This document shows positions 38,426 to 47,031 of a stretch of DNA of 64,000 nucleotides, piece by piece. The notes beneath the pieces are model-generated. The model was not told the origin of the DNA. It made no database searches and saw only the letters and a program-made list of their open reading frames with translations. This DNA comes from Gemmatimonadota bacterium. GTDB lineage: Bacteria > Gemmatimonadota > Gemmatimonadetes > Palauibacterales > Palauibacteraceae. The stretch lies in NCBI GenBank assembly GCA_022820995.1, contig JAJEEM010000022.1:1-64000 (forward strand). Direction: 5' to 3'. Position 1 is the stretch's first letter. Every line of letters starts with the position of its first letter. A program made the position numbers and the translations under genes.

Positions 38426-39711
38426 GCGTCTTCCGGCCCCACGCGTTCGATGCGCGCCCCCAGCGACGCGAGACGCTCGTGGATGCGCTCGTAGCCGCGC
38501 TCGATCTGCCCGATGTTGTGCACGCGACTCGTGCCTTCGGCCGCAAGCGCCGCGATGAGGAGCGCCATGCCGGCCCGGATGTCGGGGCTCTCGAGGGTGG
38601 CCGCGCGCAGCGGCGAAGGTCCCACCACGACGGCCCGGTGCGGATCGCAGAGGACGATGCGTGCACCCATCGCGATCACCTTGTCGACGAAGAACATCCG
38701 CGACTCGAACATCTTCTCGTGGATGAGGACGGTGCCGCGACACTGGGTCGCGGCCACGAGCGCGATGCTGATGAGGTCCGCGGGGAATGCCGGCCATGGC
38801 CCGTCATCGATCTTCGGAATCTGGCCGCCGAGGTCGGGCTGGATCTCGAGTTCTCCCCCGCCACGCACGACGAGATGGTCTTCGCGCCACGCGAATTCGA
38901 GGCCGAGCCGTCGGAACCCGACGCGCAGCGGGTCGAAGTGAGCCTGGTCGACTCCGGCGATCGCGAGCGTCGAGCCCGTCGCCGCCGTCAGGCCGATCAC
39001 GCTTCCGATCTCGATGTGATCCGGTCCGATCCGGAACGTCCCGCCTCCCAGGTTGTCCACGCCTTCGATGACGAGCCGCGCGGTCCCGATGCCGTCGATG
39101 CGCGCGCCGAGCGCGACGAGAAAGCGGCACAGATCCTGCACGTGGGGTTCCGTGGCGGCGTTGCGAAGTTCCGTCGTGCCCATCGCCGTCGCCGCGGCGA
39201 GCACGGCGTTCTCCGTCCCGGTCACGGACGGCTCATCCAGGAAGACGGAAGCGCCGCGGAGACGCGGAGCGCGGAGGAAGTAGCGGTCTCCGATGTCGAC
39301 GGTCGCGCCGAGCGCCCGCAGTGCGAGCATGTGGGTGTCCAGACGGCGGCGCCCGATGAAATCGCCTCCGGGGTGCGGGAGCTGGCACGTCCCCAGCCGG
39401 GCGAGCATGGGGCCCGCGAGCAGCACCGATCCGCGAATGCGGCCGGCCAGATCCGCATCGGGGATCGCCTCCGGATCCACGCCCGCGGCATCGAGTTCGA
39501 GCACGCCCGGCGCTGCCCAGCCGCCCTCGACGCCGAGACTGCGGAGGAGGTCGAGCAGCGTCTCGACGTCGGTGATGCGCGGGACGTTCTCGAGCCGCAC
39601 CGGCTCGCGCGCGAGGAGCGTGGCGGCGAGAATCGGGAGGGCGGCGTTCTTGTTGCCGGCCGGCGTGAATACGCCGCCCAACTCGTTTCCGCCCTCGATC
39701 CGATAGTACAT
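38422..39711 (-). CDS. murA: UDP-N-acetylglucosamine 1-carboxyvinyltransferase MurA, Cys-to-Asp form
   Basis: Transfers enolpyruvate from PEP to UDP-GlcNAc, the first committed step of peptidoglycan synthesis. The 429-residue product has [15 protein letters not shown] near residues 19-33 and the catalytic loop [14 protein letters not shown] at about 114-127. The residue equivalent to E. coli Cys115 is Asp117, a natural change known from mycobacteria and chlamydiae that keeps activity and prevents fosfomycin alkylation. [14 protein letters not shown] and [12 protein letters not shown] lie later. ATG at 39711 has AGGAGG 6 bases upstream. It is transcribed divergently from the gene at 39880. Confidence 0.95.
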   Translation of the reverse strand: MYYRIEGGNELGGVFTPAGNKNAALPILAATLLAREPVRLENVPRITDVETLLDLLRSLGVEGGWAAPGVLELDAAGVDPEAIPDADLAGRIRGSVLLAGPMLARLGTCQLPHPGGDFIGRRRLDTHMLALRALGATVDIGDRYFLRAPRLRGASVFLDEPSVTGTENAVLAAATAMGTTELRNAATEPHVQDLCRFLVALGARIDGIGTARLVIEGVDNLGGGTFRIGPDHIEIGSVIGLTAATGSTLAIAGVDQAHFDPLRVGFRRLGLEFAWREDHLVVRGGGELEIQPDLGGQIPKIDDGPWPAFPADLISIALVAATQCRGTVLIHEKMFESRMFFVDKVIAMGARIVLCDPHRAVVVGPSPLRAATLESPDIRAGMALLIAALAAEGTSRVHNIGQIERGYERIHERLASLGARIERVGPEDA

Positions 39712-39808
39712 CGCACCTCCTCCCGTCCGTTCCCGCATCCGGCCTGGCCGGCGCCGCGCGCCAAAGTAGCCGGCGGACCGAGGGGGGCAAACGTCGCGGC
39801 GAACACGG

Positions 39809-39837
39809 TTGAGCCCCATGGGAACCAGACCTATACT
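39809..39837 (+). promoter_or_regulatory. Sigma70-type promoter for the gene at 39880
   Basis: TTGAGC at 39809-39814, 17 bases, TATACT at 39832-39837. Transcription would start near 39844, some 36 bases before the GTG. It sits in the 168-bp divergent region upstream of murA. Confidence 0.7.
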
Positions 39838-39879
39838 CTCCTCCCGTAGTCATTTCGACCGTCCTCCGAGGGAGCCGCA

Positions 39880-40347
39880 GTGACCACATACGAGATCGCG
39901 GTCGTCGTCGGGATGGCGGTCTGGCTCGTCGTCGCGCTGGCGATTCTCATCGTCCTTCTCCACGCGATCCGCCTGTTGCGCGAAACCCGAAAGCCGCTGG
40001 GACAGATCTCGGGCACGGTCACCGACCTGAGCGACCGCCTCAAACCGGTCCTGCACAACGTCGAACAGGCGAGCGACCAGGCTCGACGCATCGCGGGCCG
40101 TCTCCGGGACGACGCGGACGGCGTGGGACAGGCGCTGAAGAGCGCGAGCGAATCCACCGGCCGCATGGTCGACCTGGTCGAGGAGCGGGTGGTGGAGGTC
40201 GCGGCGCTGCTCGCGGTCGTCCAGGAGGAGGCCGAGGAGACCTTCCTCACGACGGCCTCCCTGCTGCGCGGACTCCGGCGCGGCAAGGACAGCGCCTCGA
40301 CGGCGAAGCGGGTGGTTCGAGCGCTGGGGGACCGCGGAGGAGAGTGA
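39880..40347 (+). CDS. Small membrane-anchored coiled-coil protein, DUF948-like
   Basis: A 155-residue protein with one N-terminal helix (about residues 6-28) and a long amphipathic coiled coil (about 35-130) with heptads such as LSDRLKPVLHNVEQASDQA. This is the form of DUF948 and related chemotaxis-like proteins with no known activity. GTG at 39880 is preceded by GAGGGAG 6 bases upstream and a good promoter, so expression is well supported. It is monocistronic and ends one base before the convergent helicase gene. Confidence 0.75.
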   Translation: MTTYEIAVVVGMAVWLVVALAILIVLLHAIRLLRETRKPLGQISGTVTDLSDRLKPVLHNVEQASDQARRIAGRLRDDADGVGQALKSASESTGRMVDLVEERVVEVAALLAVVQEEAEETFLTTASLLRGLRRGKDSASTAKRVVRALGDRGGE

Positions 40348-40348
40348 C

Positions 40349-42640
40349 CTAGGCCGGGCGCAGTCCCGCGAACGCCACGACGATCTTCTTCCGGCCGACC
40401 TCCTCGAACGCGATGTCGGCCCTGGCCTCCCTCCCGAAGCCGTATACCTGCAGCACCTCGCCGGCCCCGAAGTGCGGATGGATCACGCGCACACCGGGCG
40501 TGAGGGTGAGCGGCACCTGTGAATCGTCGTAGTCATACTCGAGTTCGCCCGGAGATCCCGTCCTTCCGTCCCCGCCGGAGCCGCCGGAGCCGCCAGCCCG
40601 GCCCGATCCGCGCTCCACCCGCCTCTGCCAGGCGAAGGTGCGGTCGGGCTCCACCGCGCCCCCCCTGCGGACGTGCCGCCGCCTCCAATGCGGCGCGGCA
40701 AGCCGCGGGAGCACGTGTTCCTCCGGGAGCTCATCCATGAAGCTCGATGGGGCCGAGCGGCTCGCCATCCCCGCCCGCCAGCGGTGGTCCGCGTACGTCA
40801 GGCTCAGGCGGTCCATCGCGCGCGTGACCCCCACGTAGAACAGGCGCCGCTCCTCCTCCAGCCCGCCCGGGGCCTCCATTGCCCGCGAGAGGGGAAAGAG
40901 CCCCTCCTCCAGCCCGCCCAGGAAGACCACGGGGAACTCGAGCCCCTTCGCGTTGTGGAGCGTAATCATCGTCACCGCTTCGCCATCGAAGTCGGCCTCG
41001 TCGAGGTCGGAACGCAGCGAAACGGACTGCAGGAACAACTCGAGATCCGTGGCCTCGTCATCGGGGTCCTCCACATCGTCGCGCTCGAACGCCGCCGCCG
41101 CCGCGAACAGTTCGCTCACGTTCTCGAGACGGTCTGCGCCGTCCTCCTCCTCGGCCAGCGCCGTGGCCAGGCCGAAGGTCGCGACGCACGCCTCGAGCGC
41201 TTCCCGGGCGCTGCAGACGGGGAGCGAAGCCCGCACGTCGGCGAGTCCATCCGCGAACCGCCTCAGGCCGCGCGCCGCCATCCTCGGGATGCCGTCTTCG
41301 TGCCGCGCCCGCGCCGCGACGAGGGCGAGGGGCTCGACGGTCTCGCCCGCGGTGCCGCCCGCGCGGGCGAGTTCCTCCAGCCGCTCCAGACTCTTCGCCC
41401 CGACCCCGCGCCTCGGCCATCCCACGGCCCGCAGGAAAGCGACGTCGTCCGCCGGATTCACGAGGAGGCGCAGATAGGCGACGACATCCTTCACCTCGCG
41501 ACGTTCGTAGAACGGGACGCCTCCCACGATCCGGTACGGGATGCCGGACCGCCGGAACGCCTCCTCGAAGGCCCGCGACTGGGCGTTGGTCCGGTAGAGC
41601 ACCGCGAACTCGTTCAGGCCCCGGGCGCCGCGGCCGGCCTCGATCTGCGACGACACCCACCTCGCCTCGGCCCGCTCGTCATCGCAGCGGACGACCTCGA
41701 TCGGGTCGCCGGCCTCCCGCTCCGTGTGCAGCCGCTTCGGTTTCCTCGCGAGGTTCCGCGAGATGACGGAGTTCGCGACCTCGAGGATCGACGCCGTCGA
41801 GCGATAGTTGCGCTCCAGCCGCACGACGTGCGCGCCGTGGAAGTCGGCCTCGAAGTCGAGGATGTTCCGGATGTCCGCCCCGCGCCATCCGTACACCGCC
41901 TGATCGTCATCCCCCACGACGCACAGATTCCCGTGTTTCGAGGCCAGCGCCTTCACCATCCGGTACTGGGCGTGGTTCGTGTCCTGGTATTCGTCCACGA
42001 GCACGTAGGCGAAGCGGGCGGAGTAGCGATCCCGCACGCCGTCCACGGTCTCGAGCAGGCGCACCGTCTCGAAGAGGAGGTCGTCGAAATCGTAGGCGTT
42101 GCGCCGCGCGAGTTCACGCTGGTACGCGGGATAGACCTTCGCCACGACCTCCGCGAGCAGGTCGAAGGCCTCGGACTCGTACTCGGCGGGCCCCATGAGC
42201 GCGTTCTTCGCGCCGGAGATCCGGCCGCGCAGGGCTCGGGGCGCCCAACGTTTGGGGTCGTAGCCCGCCGACTCCATCACGTCCTTCAGCGTGCGGATGG
42301 AGTCATCCTCGTCATAGATCGTGAAGGCGCGCGTGCGGGACGTGTGCGGAGCCTCGATGCGAAGGATGCGAGCGGCGACCGAGTGGAAGGTGCCGATCCA
42401 GAGGCCCCGCGCGGAACGGCCGATGAGCCCCTCGATCCGCTCCCGCATCTCGCCCGCGGCCTTGTTCGTGAAGGTGACGGCGAGAAGGCGCGTCGGCTCC
42501 AGCCCCTCCCCGATGAGGCGGGCGGCCCGGGCCGTGAGCACCCGCGTCTTGCCGGAGCCCGCGCCGGCGAGGACGAGCAGCGGCCCTTCGCCGTGTTCGA
42601 CCGCGTCCCGCTGCTCCGGGTTGAGGCGGAGTCCCCTCAC
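40349..42640 (-). CDS. UvrD/PcrA-type superfamily 1 DNA helicase
   Basis: 3'-5' DNA helicase of repair and replication. The 763-residue product has all SF1 motifs: Q-motif LNPEQRDAV, Walker A GAGSGKT at 26-32, motif Ia TFTNKAAGEMRERI, motif II VDEYQDTN near 215, motif III GDDDQAVYGWRGAD, motif IV RLERNYRST, motif V TLHNAKGLEFPVVF and motif VI RRLFYVGVTRA. The C-terminus has a Gly-rich linker and a Tudor-like PcrA tail with VIHPHFGAGEVLQV. That tail and the length favour PcrA over Rep. GTG at 42640 overlaps the histidine kinase stop (GTGA). Confidence 0.95.
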   Translation of the reverse strand: MRGLRLNPEQRDAVEHGEGPLLVLAGAGSGKTRVLTARAARLIGEGLEPTRLLAVTFTNKAAGEMRERIEGLIGRSARGLWIGTFHSVAARILRIEAPHTSRTRAFTIYDEDDSIRTLKDVMESAGYDPKRWAPRALRGRISGAKNALMGPAEYESEAFDLLAEVVAKVYPAYQRELARRNAYDFDDLLFETVRLLETVDGVRDRYSARFAYVLVDEYQDTNHAQYRMVKALASKHGNLCVVGDDDQAVYGWRGADIRNILDFEADFHGAHVVRLERNYRSTASILEVANSVISRNLARKPKRLHTEREAGDPIEVVRCDDERAEARWVSSQIEAGRGARGLNEFAVLYRTNAQSRAFEEAFRRSGIPYRIVGGVPFYERREVKDVVAYLRLLVNPADDVAFLRAVGWPRRGVGAKSLERLEELARAGGTAGETVEPLALVAARARHEDGIPRMAARGLRRFADGLADVRASLPVCSAREALEACVATFGLATALAEEEDGADRLENVSELFAAAAAFERDDVEDPDDEATDLELFLQSVSLRSDLDEADFDGEAVTMITLHNAKGLEFPVVFLGGLEEGLFPLSRAMEAPGGLEEERRLFYVGVTRAMDRLSLTYADHRWRAGMASRSAPSSFMDELPEEHVLPRLAAPHWRRRHVRRGGAVEPDRTFAWQRRVERGSGRAGGSGGSGGDGRTGSPGELEYDYDDSQVPLTLTPGVRVIHPHFGAGEVLQVYGFGREARADIAFEEVGRKKIVVAFAGLRPA

Positions 42641-43866
42641 GTCCCCCGTTTCCCGGGACGGTGACGCGGGAGTTCGATCCGGAAGCTCGCGCCCCGCCCC
42701 GTGTCCTCGAGGCGGATGGAGCCATCGTGCATGTCTTCGATGATGCGCCGCACGAGGGAGAGGCCGACGCCCCATCCACGCTTCTTCGTCGTGACGCCGA
42801 TGTTGAAGATCTTGTCCCGGAGCGCAGGGGGGATCCCCGGCCCGGTGTCGAGCACCCGGAACACGGAACGCCTGCCGTTCGGTCCGAGATGGGAGATCAC
42901 GATCCGGCCGCCGTCCGGGGCCAGGGCGTCGATCGCGTTCCTGATCAGATTCTCGAACGCCCACTCCAGGAGCGTCGCGTTGCCCAGCACCTCCGGCGGT
43001 TCGGGTTCCATCTCCACCGCGATCTCGATCTTGCCGGTGCGGGAGAGCGTGGGGAGGCGGGCCTCGAAGTACTGTCGGAGATGGACGACCGTCGCGCGCA
43101 CGGACATGGGCTCCAGCTTCGGCTTGTGGCCGATGAGTTCGAAGCGGCGCGAGACCTTCTGCAGGCGCGTCACATCCGCCGCCATCTCGTCGATGAGGTC
43201 GGGCTCCCCGACTTCCGATCCGCGGGGGCGCGGCCGGGCCTCAAGCACCTCCAGCCAACCGACGAGCGAGCTGAGCGGGGTCCCCATCTGATGGGCCGAT
43301 TCCCTGGCCATGGCGGACCAGATGCGCTCCCGCTCGCTCCGGAAGGAGAGGAAGAGGAGCCAGCCGCCGCTGCCGAGGATCACGAGGAGCGACGCCGCCT
43401 GCAGCCACGGGATCAGGCGGAGGCGGCTCGTGAATTCGGGATCGCCGAAGTGGACCTGCAGGCCGGGCGCCTCGAAGGGCGGCCTCAGCGCGTCGAGCTC
43501 GGCCACGAATTCGCGCAGCGCCTGGTCGTCCGGGTCGCCCGTCGGGCCGCGCGGGAAGTCGTCGGGCAGGTGCGCGGAGCTGCTCGGATTGCCCAGCGTG
43601 TCCGTGATCACGATGGGGATTTGGAGGCGCCGGACCTGGGCGCCCACCTGCTGCGAGGCCTGATTCCAGAGTTCGTTCTGTTCCTCGACCGTGAGATTGC
43701 CCGCCGCGGCCGCCGTGCTCACCGCCATCAACTGCCCGAGAACCGCGGCGTCGAGGCGGCGCTCCTCCGCCTGCTGACGCGAGAAGATGGCGGACGAGAC
43801 GAGAACGCCCGTGGACAGCACCGCGAGCAGAAGCGCGCCGCCGCGCCGGTTCCAGAGCCGGATCAC
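42637..43866 (-). CDS. Sensor histidine kinase (HisKA/HATPase), no adjacent response regulator
   Basis: A 409-residue inner-membrane sensor: helix 1 at about 9-29, a periplasmic region of about 145 residues, helix 2 near 175-195, then an H-box ARESAHQMGTPLSSLVGWL near 211-229, N-box NLIRNAIDAL near 320, G1 DTGPGIP near 353 and G2 GWGVGLSL near 378. HQMGTPLSS with Gln replaces the usual HELRTPL, a form seen in a Bacteroidota/Gemmatimonadota-type kinase group. GTG overlaps the serS stop. No response regulator is in the window, so the partner is unknown. Confidence 0.88.
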   Translation of the reverse strand: MIRLWNRRGGALLLAVLSTGVLVSSAIFSRQQAEERRLDAAVLGQLMAVSTAAAAGNLTVEEQNELWNQASQQVGAQVRRLQIPIVITDTLGNPSSSAHLPDDFPRGPTGDPDDQALREFVAELDALRPPFEAPGLQVHFGDPEFTSRLRLIPWLQAASLLVILGSGGWLLFLSFRSERERIWSAMARESAHQMGTPLSSLVGWLEVLEARPRPRGSEVGEPDLIDEMAADVTRLQKVSRRFELIGHKPKLEPMSVRATVVHLRQYFEARLPTLSRTGKIEIAVEMEPEPPEVLGNATLLEWAFENLIRNAIDALAPDGGRIVISHLGPNGRRSVFRVLDTGPGIPPALRDKIFNIGVTTKKRGWGVGLSLVRRIIEDMHDGSIRLEDTGRGASFRIELPRHRPGKRGT

Positions 43867-45185
43867 CGGCAGAACTCGAGCCGCTCGAACCCGAGGTAGG
43901 GGTGGAGAATCTCCGGCAGCAGAATTCCCTCGCCCTCGCGGAAGCCGGTCTCGAGCAGGACCACGATGAGCCGGGCGAGGGCCAGCGCCGAACCGTTCAG
44001 CGTATGCACGTGGGCGGGGCGTCCGCCGCGCTCGGGCCGGAAGCGGATGTCGGCGCGCCGGGCCTGAAAGTCCCCGTACGATGAACAGCTGGACACCTCG
44101 AGCCATGCCTCGACGCCGGGAGCCCAGATCTCCAGGTCGTAGGTGATCGCGTTCGCGAATCCGAGATCGCCCAGCGGAAGCAGGACCCGCCGGTACGGGA
44201 CCTCCAGAAGCTCGAGCACGCGCTCGGCATGGCGGGTCAGGAGTTCCAGCTGCGCCTCCGACTCCTCCGGCCGGCAGATGCGGACGATCTCCACCTTGTC
44301 GAACTGATGGACGCGCAGGAGCCCGCGCGTATCGCGGCCCGCCGCACCGGCTTCCCGCCGGAAGCAGGGCGTGTGCGCGACGTACGCCAGCGGCAGGTCG
44401 TGCGCGGACAGCATCTCTCCGCGGTGCAGATTGGTGAGAGGCACCTCGGCCGTCGGCACGAGGAAGAGGTCGTCGGGATCCGTCCGGTAGGCGTCGTCCT
44501 CGAACTTCGGGATGTGTCCCGTCCCCGTCATCGAGTCCCGCGAGACGACGAGGGGGGGCAGGACCTCCAGGTATCCGTGCTCGCGCACGTGAAGGTCCAG
44601 CATGAACTGGACGAGCGCGCGGCTGAGGCGAGCGCCGCCTCCGACGAGGAGGGGGAAGCCGGAGCCGGCGATCTTCGCCCCGCGCTCGATATCCAGCAAC
44701 GGCGTCCGTCCTCCCGGGAGCGCGGCTCCGCCGGGATCCGCATGGCCGTGCGTCGCGCCGAGCTCCCAGTGCGGCGGCACTTCGTCTTTCCGCGGGGAGC
44801 CCCATTCCGCGACCGTGGGCCCTTCCCCTTCCTCGCCGGGCGGGACGCGGGGGTCCGGGATGTTCGGGATCTGCAGGAGGTGATCGCGCAATTCCGCCTC
44901 GGTGCGCGCAAGGTCGGCGTCGAGGGCCTTGATCCGGGCGGCCACGCGGCGCATCGCGTCGATTTCCGCCGAGGCATCCTCGCCCCTGCCCTTCGCGGCG
45001 CCGATCGCCTTCGACGCGGTGTTCCGCTCGGCCTTCAGGACCTCCACTTCCCGGATCAGGCGGCGGCGGACCTCATCCGCCGTGAACGTCGCCTCCACGA
45101 GTCCCGCCGCGTGCTCGTCGCCGCGTTTCCGCATGGCGTCGCGGACGAGTCCGGGGTCGTCGCGGAGGGTTCTGAGGTCAAGCAT
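43863..45185 (-). CDS. serS: Serine-tRNA ligase
   Basis: Class II synthetase for tRNA-Ser. The 440-residue product begins MLDLRTLRDDPGLVRDAMRK, has the long antiparallel coiled coil (about 28-100), motif 1 near residue 190, motif 2 with PCFRREAGAAGRDTRGLLRVHQFDKVE near 270-296 (seen as FRREAGAAGRDTRG and HQFDKVE) and motif 3 NGSALALARLIVVLLE near 397. All catalytic features are present. It is followed by the histidine kinase (GTGA overlap). Confidence 0.97.
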   Translation of the reverse strand: MLDLRTLRDDPGLVRDAMRKRGDEHAAGLVEATFTADEVRRRLIREVEVLKAERNTASKAIGAAKGRGEDASAEIDAMRRVAARIKALDADLARTEAELRDHLLQIPNIPDPRVPPGEEGEGPTVAEWGSPRKDEVPPHWELGATHGHADPGGAALPGGRTPLLDIERGAKIAGSGFPLLVGGGARLSRALVQFMLDLHVREHGYLEVLPPLVVSRDSMTGTGHIPKFEDDAYRTDPDDLFLVPTAEVPLTNLHRGEMLSAHDLPLAYVAHTPCFRREAGAAGRDTRGLLRVHQFDKVEIVRICRPEESEAQLELLTRHAERVLELLEVPYRRVLLPLGDLGFANAITYDLEIWAPGVEAWLEVSSCSSYGDFQARRADIRFRPERGGRPAHVHTLNGSALALARLIVVLLETGFREGEGILLPEILHPYLGFERLEFCR

Positions 45186-45218
45186 GTCGATGCGGGGCGG
45201 AATCTGCCGAACGGGGCG

Positions 45219-45791
45219 TCACAGGGAACCGTGCGTTCCCGGTTCGAGGACGATGTCTCCGCAGTTCGGGTTGACCAGGTGGCGGAAGATGATCGTTCCC
45301 TCTTCGGGATCGATGGAGAGGACCTGCAGCTTCGCATAACGGCTGCAGGCGAGAAAATTGTTCGGGTCGACGCGGCTGCGCGCGATGAGCACATCCCCCG
45401 GCTGAACGGCGAGGGGCGCGTTCAGCGTGTACCCGTCCTGCGGGGCCTCGAGCACGGCGTCGAAGCGTTCGGCGACGATCTGCAGACCTGCGTCCGTCAC
45501 GCTGTCCGCGACCGCCGAGAAGGGGACGAGTTCCGCCGCCCCGTCCCGGATCTGAAAGAGGAAATCCCAGTTCAGCGTCTGGTCCACGCGGGCCGGAACC
45601 GCGAGGACGATGTCGAAGGCCGGAGGATCTTCGAGGCGACCCGTGACGTAGTCATACAGCGTGACCTCCGTCGGCGTGAGCGGAACATCGCCGAGGAAGG
45701 CATCGAACGGATCGTCGCAGGCGGTCGCCGCGAGCGCGAGGATCAGCGCTCCGAGCCGTGCGGGCGGACGGATTCGGTGTCGGGGAAGCAT
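45219..45791 (-). CDS. Putative lipoprotein of unknown function
   Basis: A 190-residue protein with a signal peptide and lipobox LAATAC (Cys near residue 25), so probably an envelope lipoprotein. After it the acidic DDPFDAFLGDV is followed by a mostly beta region and a C-terminus with paired Cys (LACSRY and NPNCGD), which might form a disulfide. I do not recognise the family. ATG at 45791 is the only start that gives the signal peptide directly. It precedes serS by 33 bp on the same strand. Confidence 0.75.
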   Translation of the reverse strand: MLPRHRIRPPARLGALILALAATACDDPFDAFLGDVPLTPTEVTLYDYVTGRLEDPPAFDIVLAVPARVDQTLNWDFLFQIRDGAAELVPFSAVADSVTDAGLQIVAERFDAVLEAPQDGYTLNAPLAVQPGDVLIARSRVDPNNFLACSRYAKLQVLSIDPEEGTIIFRHLVNPNCGDIVLEPGTHGSL

Positions 45792-45903
45792 GGCGCGAAA
45801 ACTGTCGCCCGGGCGGGACTCGGGCAAGAAAAAACACCCGGACGAAGGGGGATCGACCGGCCGGGTCGGCAACGTGGCGCGGCACCCGCGGCGTCCGTAG
45901 CTT

Positions 45904-45918
45904 GGCCGCGTCGCGGCC
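45904..45918. promoter_or_regulatory. Short perfect palindrome upstream of the guanylyltransferase gene
   Basis: GGCCGCG-T-CGCGGCC, 67 bases before the GTG at 45985, directly after a TAGCTT (45898-45903) that could be a -10 box. No convincing -35 was found. It may be an operator or chance in GC-rich DNA. The rest of 45792-45984 shows no gene. Confidence 0.25.
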
Positions 45919-45984
45919 GGCCCGCGGCGGGAAGATCCCGCGCACGCAACGGGCGGTTCGGAGGACGGGAGGGAGGCTCTGTCG

Positions 45985-47031
45985 GTGCACCTCGAGGCGT
46001 ACTGCGCGGTCCTCGCGGGCGGGATCGGCCGCCGGTTCTGGCCCGCTTCGACCCCGGCCCGTCCCAAGCAACTCCTGCCCCTCGCGGGCCCCGACCCCCT
46101 CATCGACGATACGCTGGCCCGTGCCGTCTCGCTGGTGGGCGCCCCGCGCGTCCGGGTCGTCGCGGCGGAACGCCTGGTGGAACTCATGCGCCCGAGCCTG
46201 GATGCGGCGGGTGTCGACGCGCTCGTCGAACCGAAGGCGCGCGGAACGGGGCCGGCCCTCGTCTGGGCAGCCTCCGAGATCGAGCGGGCTCAACCGGGAG
46301 CCCTGATGATCTCCATGCACGCTGACCACCGCATCGAGCCCGTGGAGGCGCTCAAGGAGACGCTGCAGCCGGCGCTCCAGGCGGCCCGGGAGGGATACCT
46401 GTGCTGCGTCGGCGTGCGGCCGGACCGCGCCGAGACCGGATTCGGATACCTGGAGACCGGGCGGGAGACGACGTCCGGCGCGCGGGAGGTGCGGCGCTTC
46501 GTGGAGAAGCCGGGTCCCGCCAGGGCCCGGGAATACCTGAAGTCGGGGCGCTTCCTCTGGAACTCCGGCATCTTCGCGTGGCGGGCCGCCGATCTGGTCG
46601 AGGCCGCCCGACGCTGCGCGCGCGAACTCGCGGGAGCGTGGCCGGCCTTCGAGCGCGGCGATGCGGAGGGCTTCTTCGCGCGTGCCGATCCGGTCGCGAT
46701 CGATGTCTGCGTGATGGAGCGGGCCGAGCGCGTGGCCGCCGTCGAGGCCCGATTCGCCTGGGACGATCTCGGCGTGTGGAGCGCGCTTCTGCGCTCCCGG
46801 CCGGTGGACGAGGCCGGGAACGCCTCCGTCGGCTCCACCCGTCTCCTCGACGCGAGGGACAACGTCGTGTGGACGGAGTCCCGCCGGGCCACGGTCATCG
46901 GGGTCTCGGACCTCGTCATCGTGGAGGCGAACGGCGAACTCCTCGTGATGCCGCGCGAAAAGGCCGCGGAACTCGACGCTCGTCTGCGAGAGATCGACAC
47001 GGACCCCTCCTCTTCCGAACCGCCGCGTTGA
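45985..47031 (+). CDS. manC: Mannose-1-phosphate guanylyltransferase
   Basis: Makes GDP-mannose from mannose-1-phosphate and GTP for surface glycans. The 348-residue product has the nucleotidyltransferase signature LAGGIGRRFWPAS at about residues 10-22 with PKQLLPL after it, HADHRIEP near 112, FVEKPG near 172 and a NSGIFAWRA near 194. It lacks the C-terminal phosphomannose isomerase domain, so it is the single-function form. GTG start at 45985. Its stop overlaps the TTG start of the GlmU-like gene (TTGA). Confidence 0.92.
   Translation: MHLEAYCAVLAGGIGRRFWPASTPARPKQLLPLAGPDPLIDDTLARAVSLVGAPRVRVVAAERLVELMRPSLDAAGVDALVEPKARGTGPALVWAASEIERAQPGALMISMHADHRIEPVEALKETLQPALQAAREGYLCCVGVRPDRAETGFGYLETGRETTSGAREVRRFVEKPGPARAREYLKSGRFLWNSGIFAWRAADLVEAARRCARELAGAWPAFERGDAEGFFARADPVAIDVCVMERAERVAAVEARFAWDDLGVWSALLRSRPVDEAGNASVGSTRLLDARDNVVWTESRRATVIGVSDLVIVEANGELLVMPREKAAELDARLREIDTDPSSSEPPR

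Noticed and set aside
40673-42664. 663-codon plus-strand open frame antisense to the UvrD helicase
   Set aside because: Shadow frame; all SF1 helicase motifs are on the minus strand.
44229-46325. 698-codon plus-strand open frame across serS, a lipoprotein and the start of manC
   Set aside because: It runs antisense through serS and out of frame into manC; its composition is that of a shadow.
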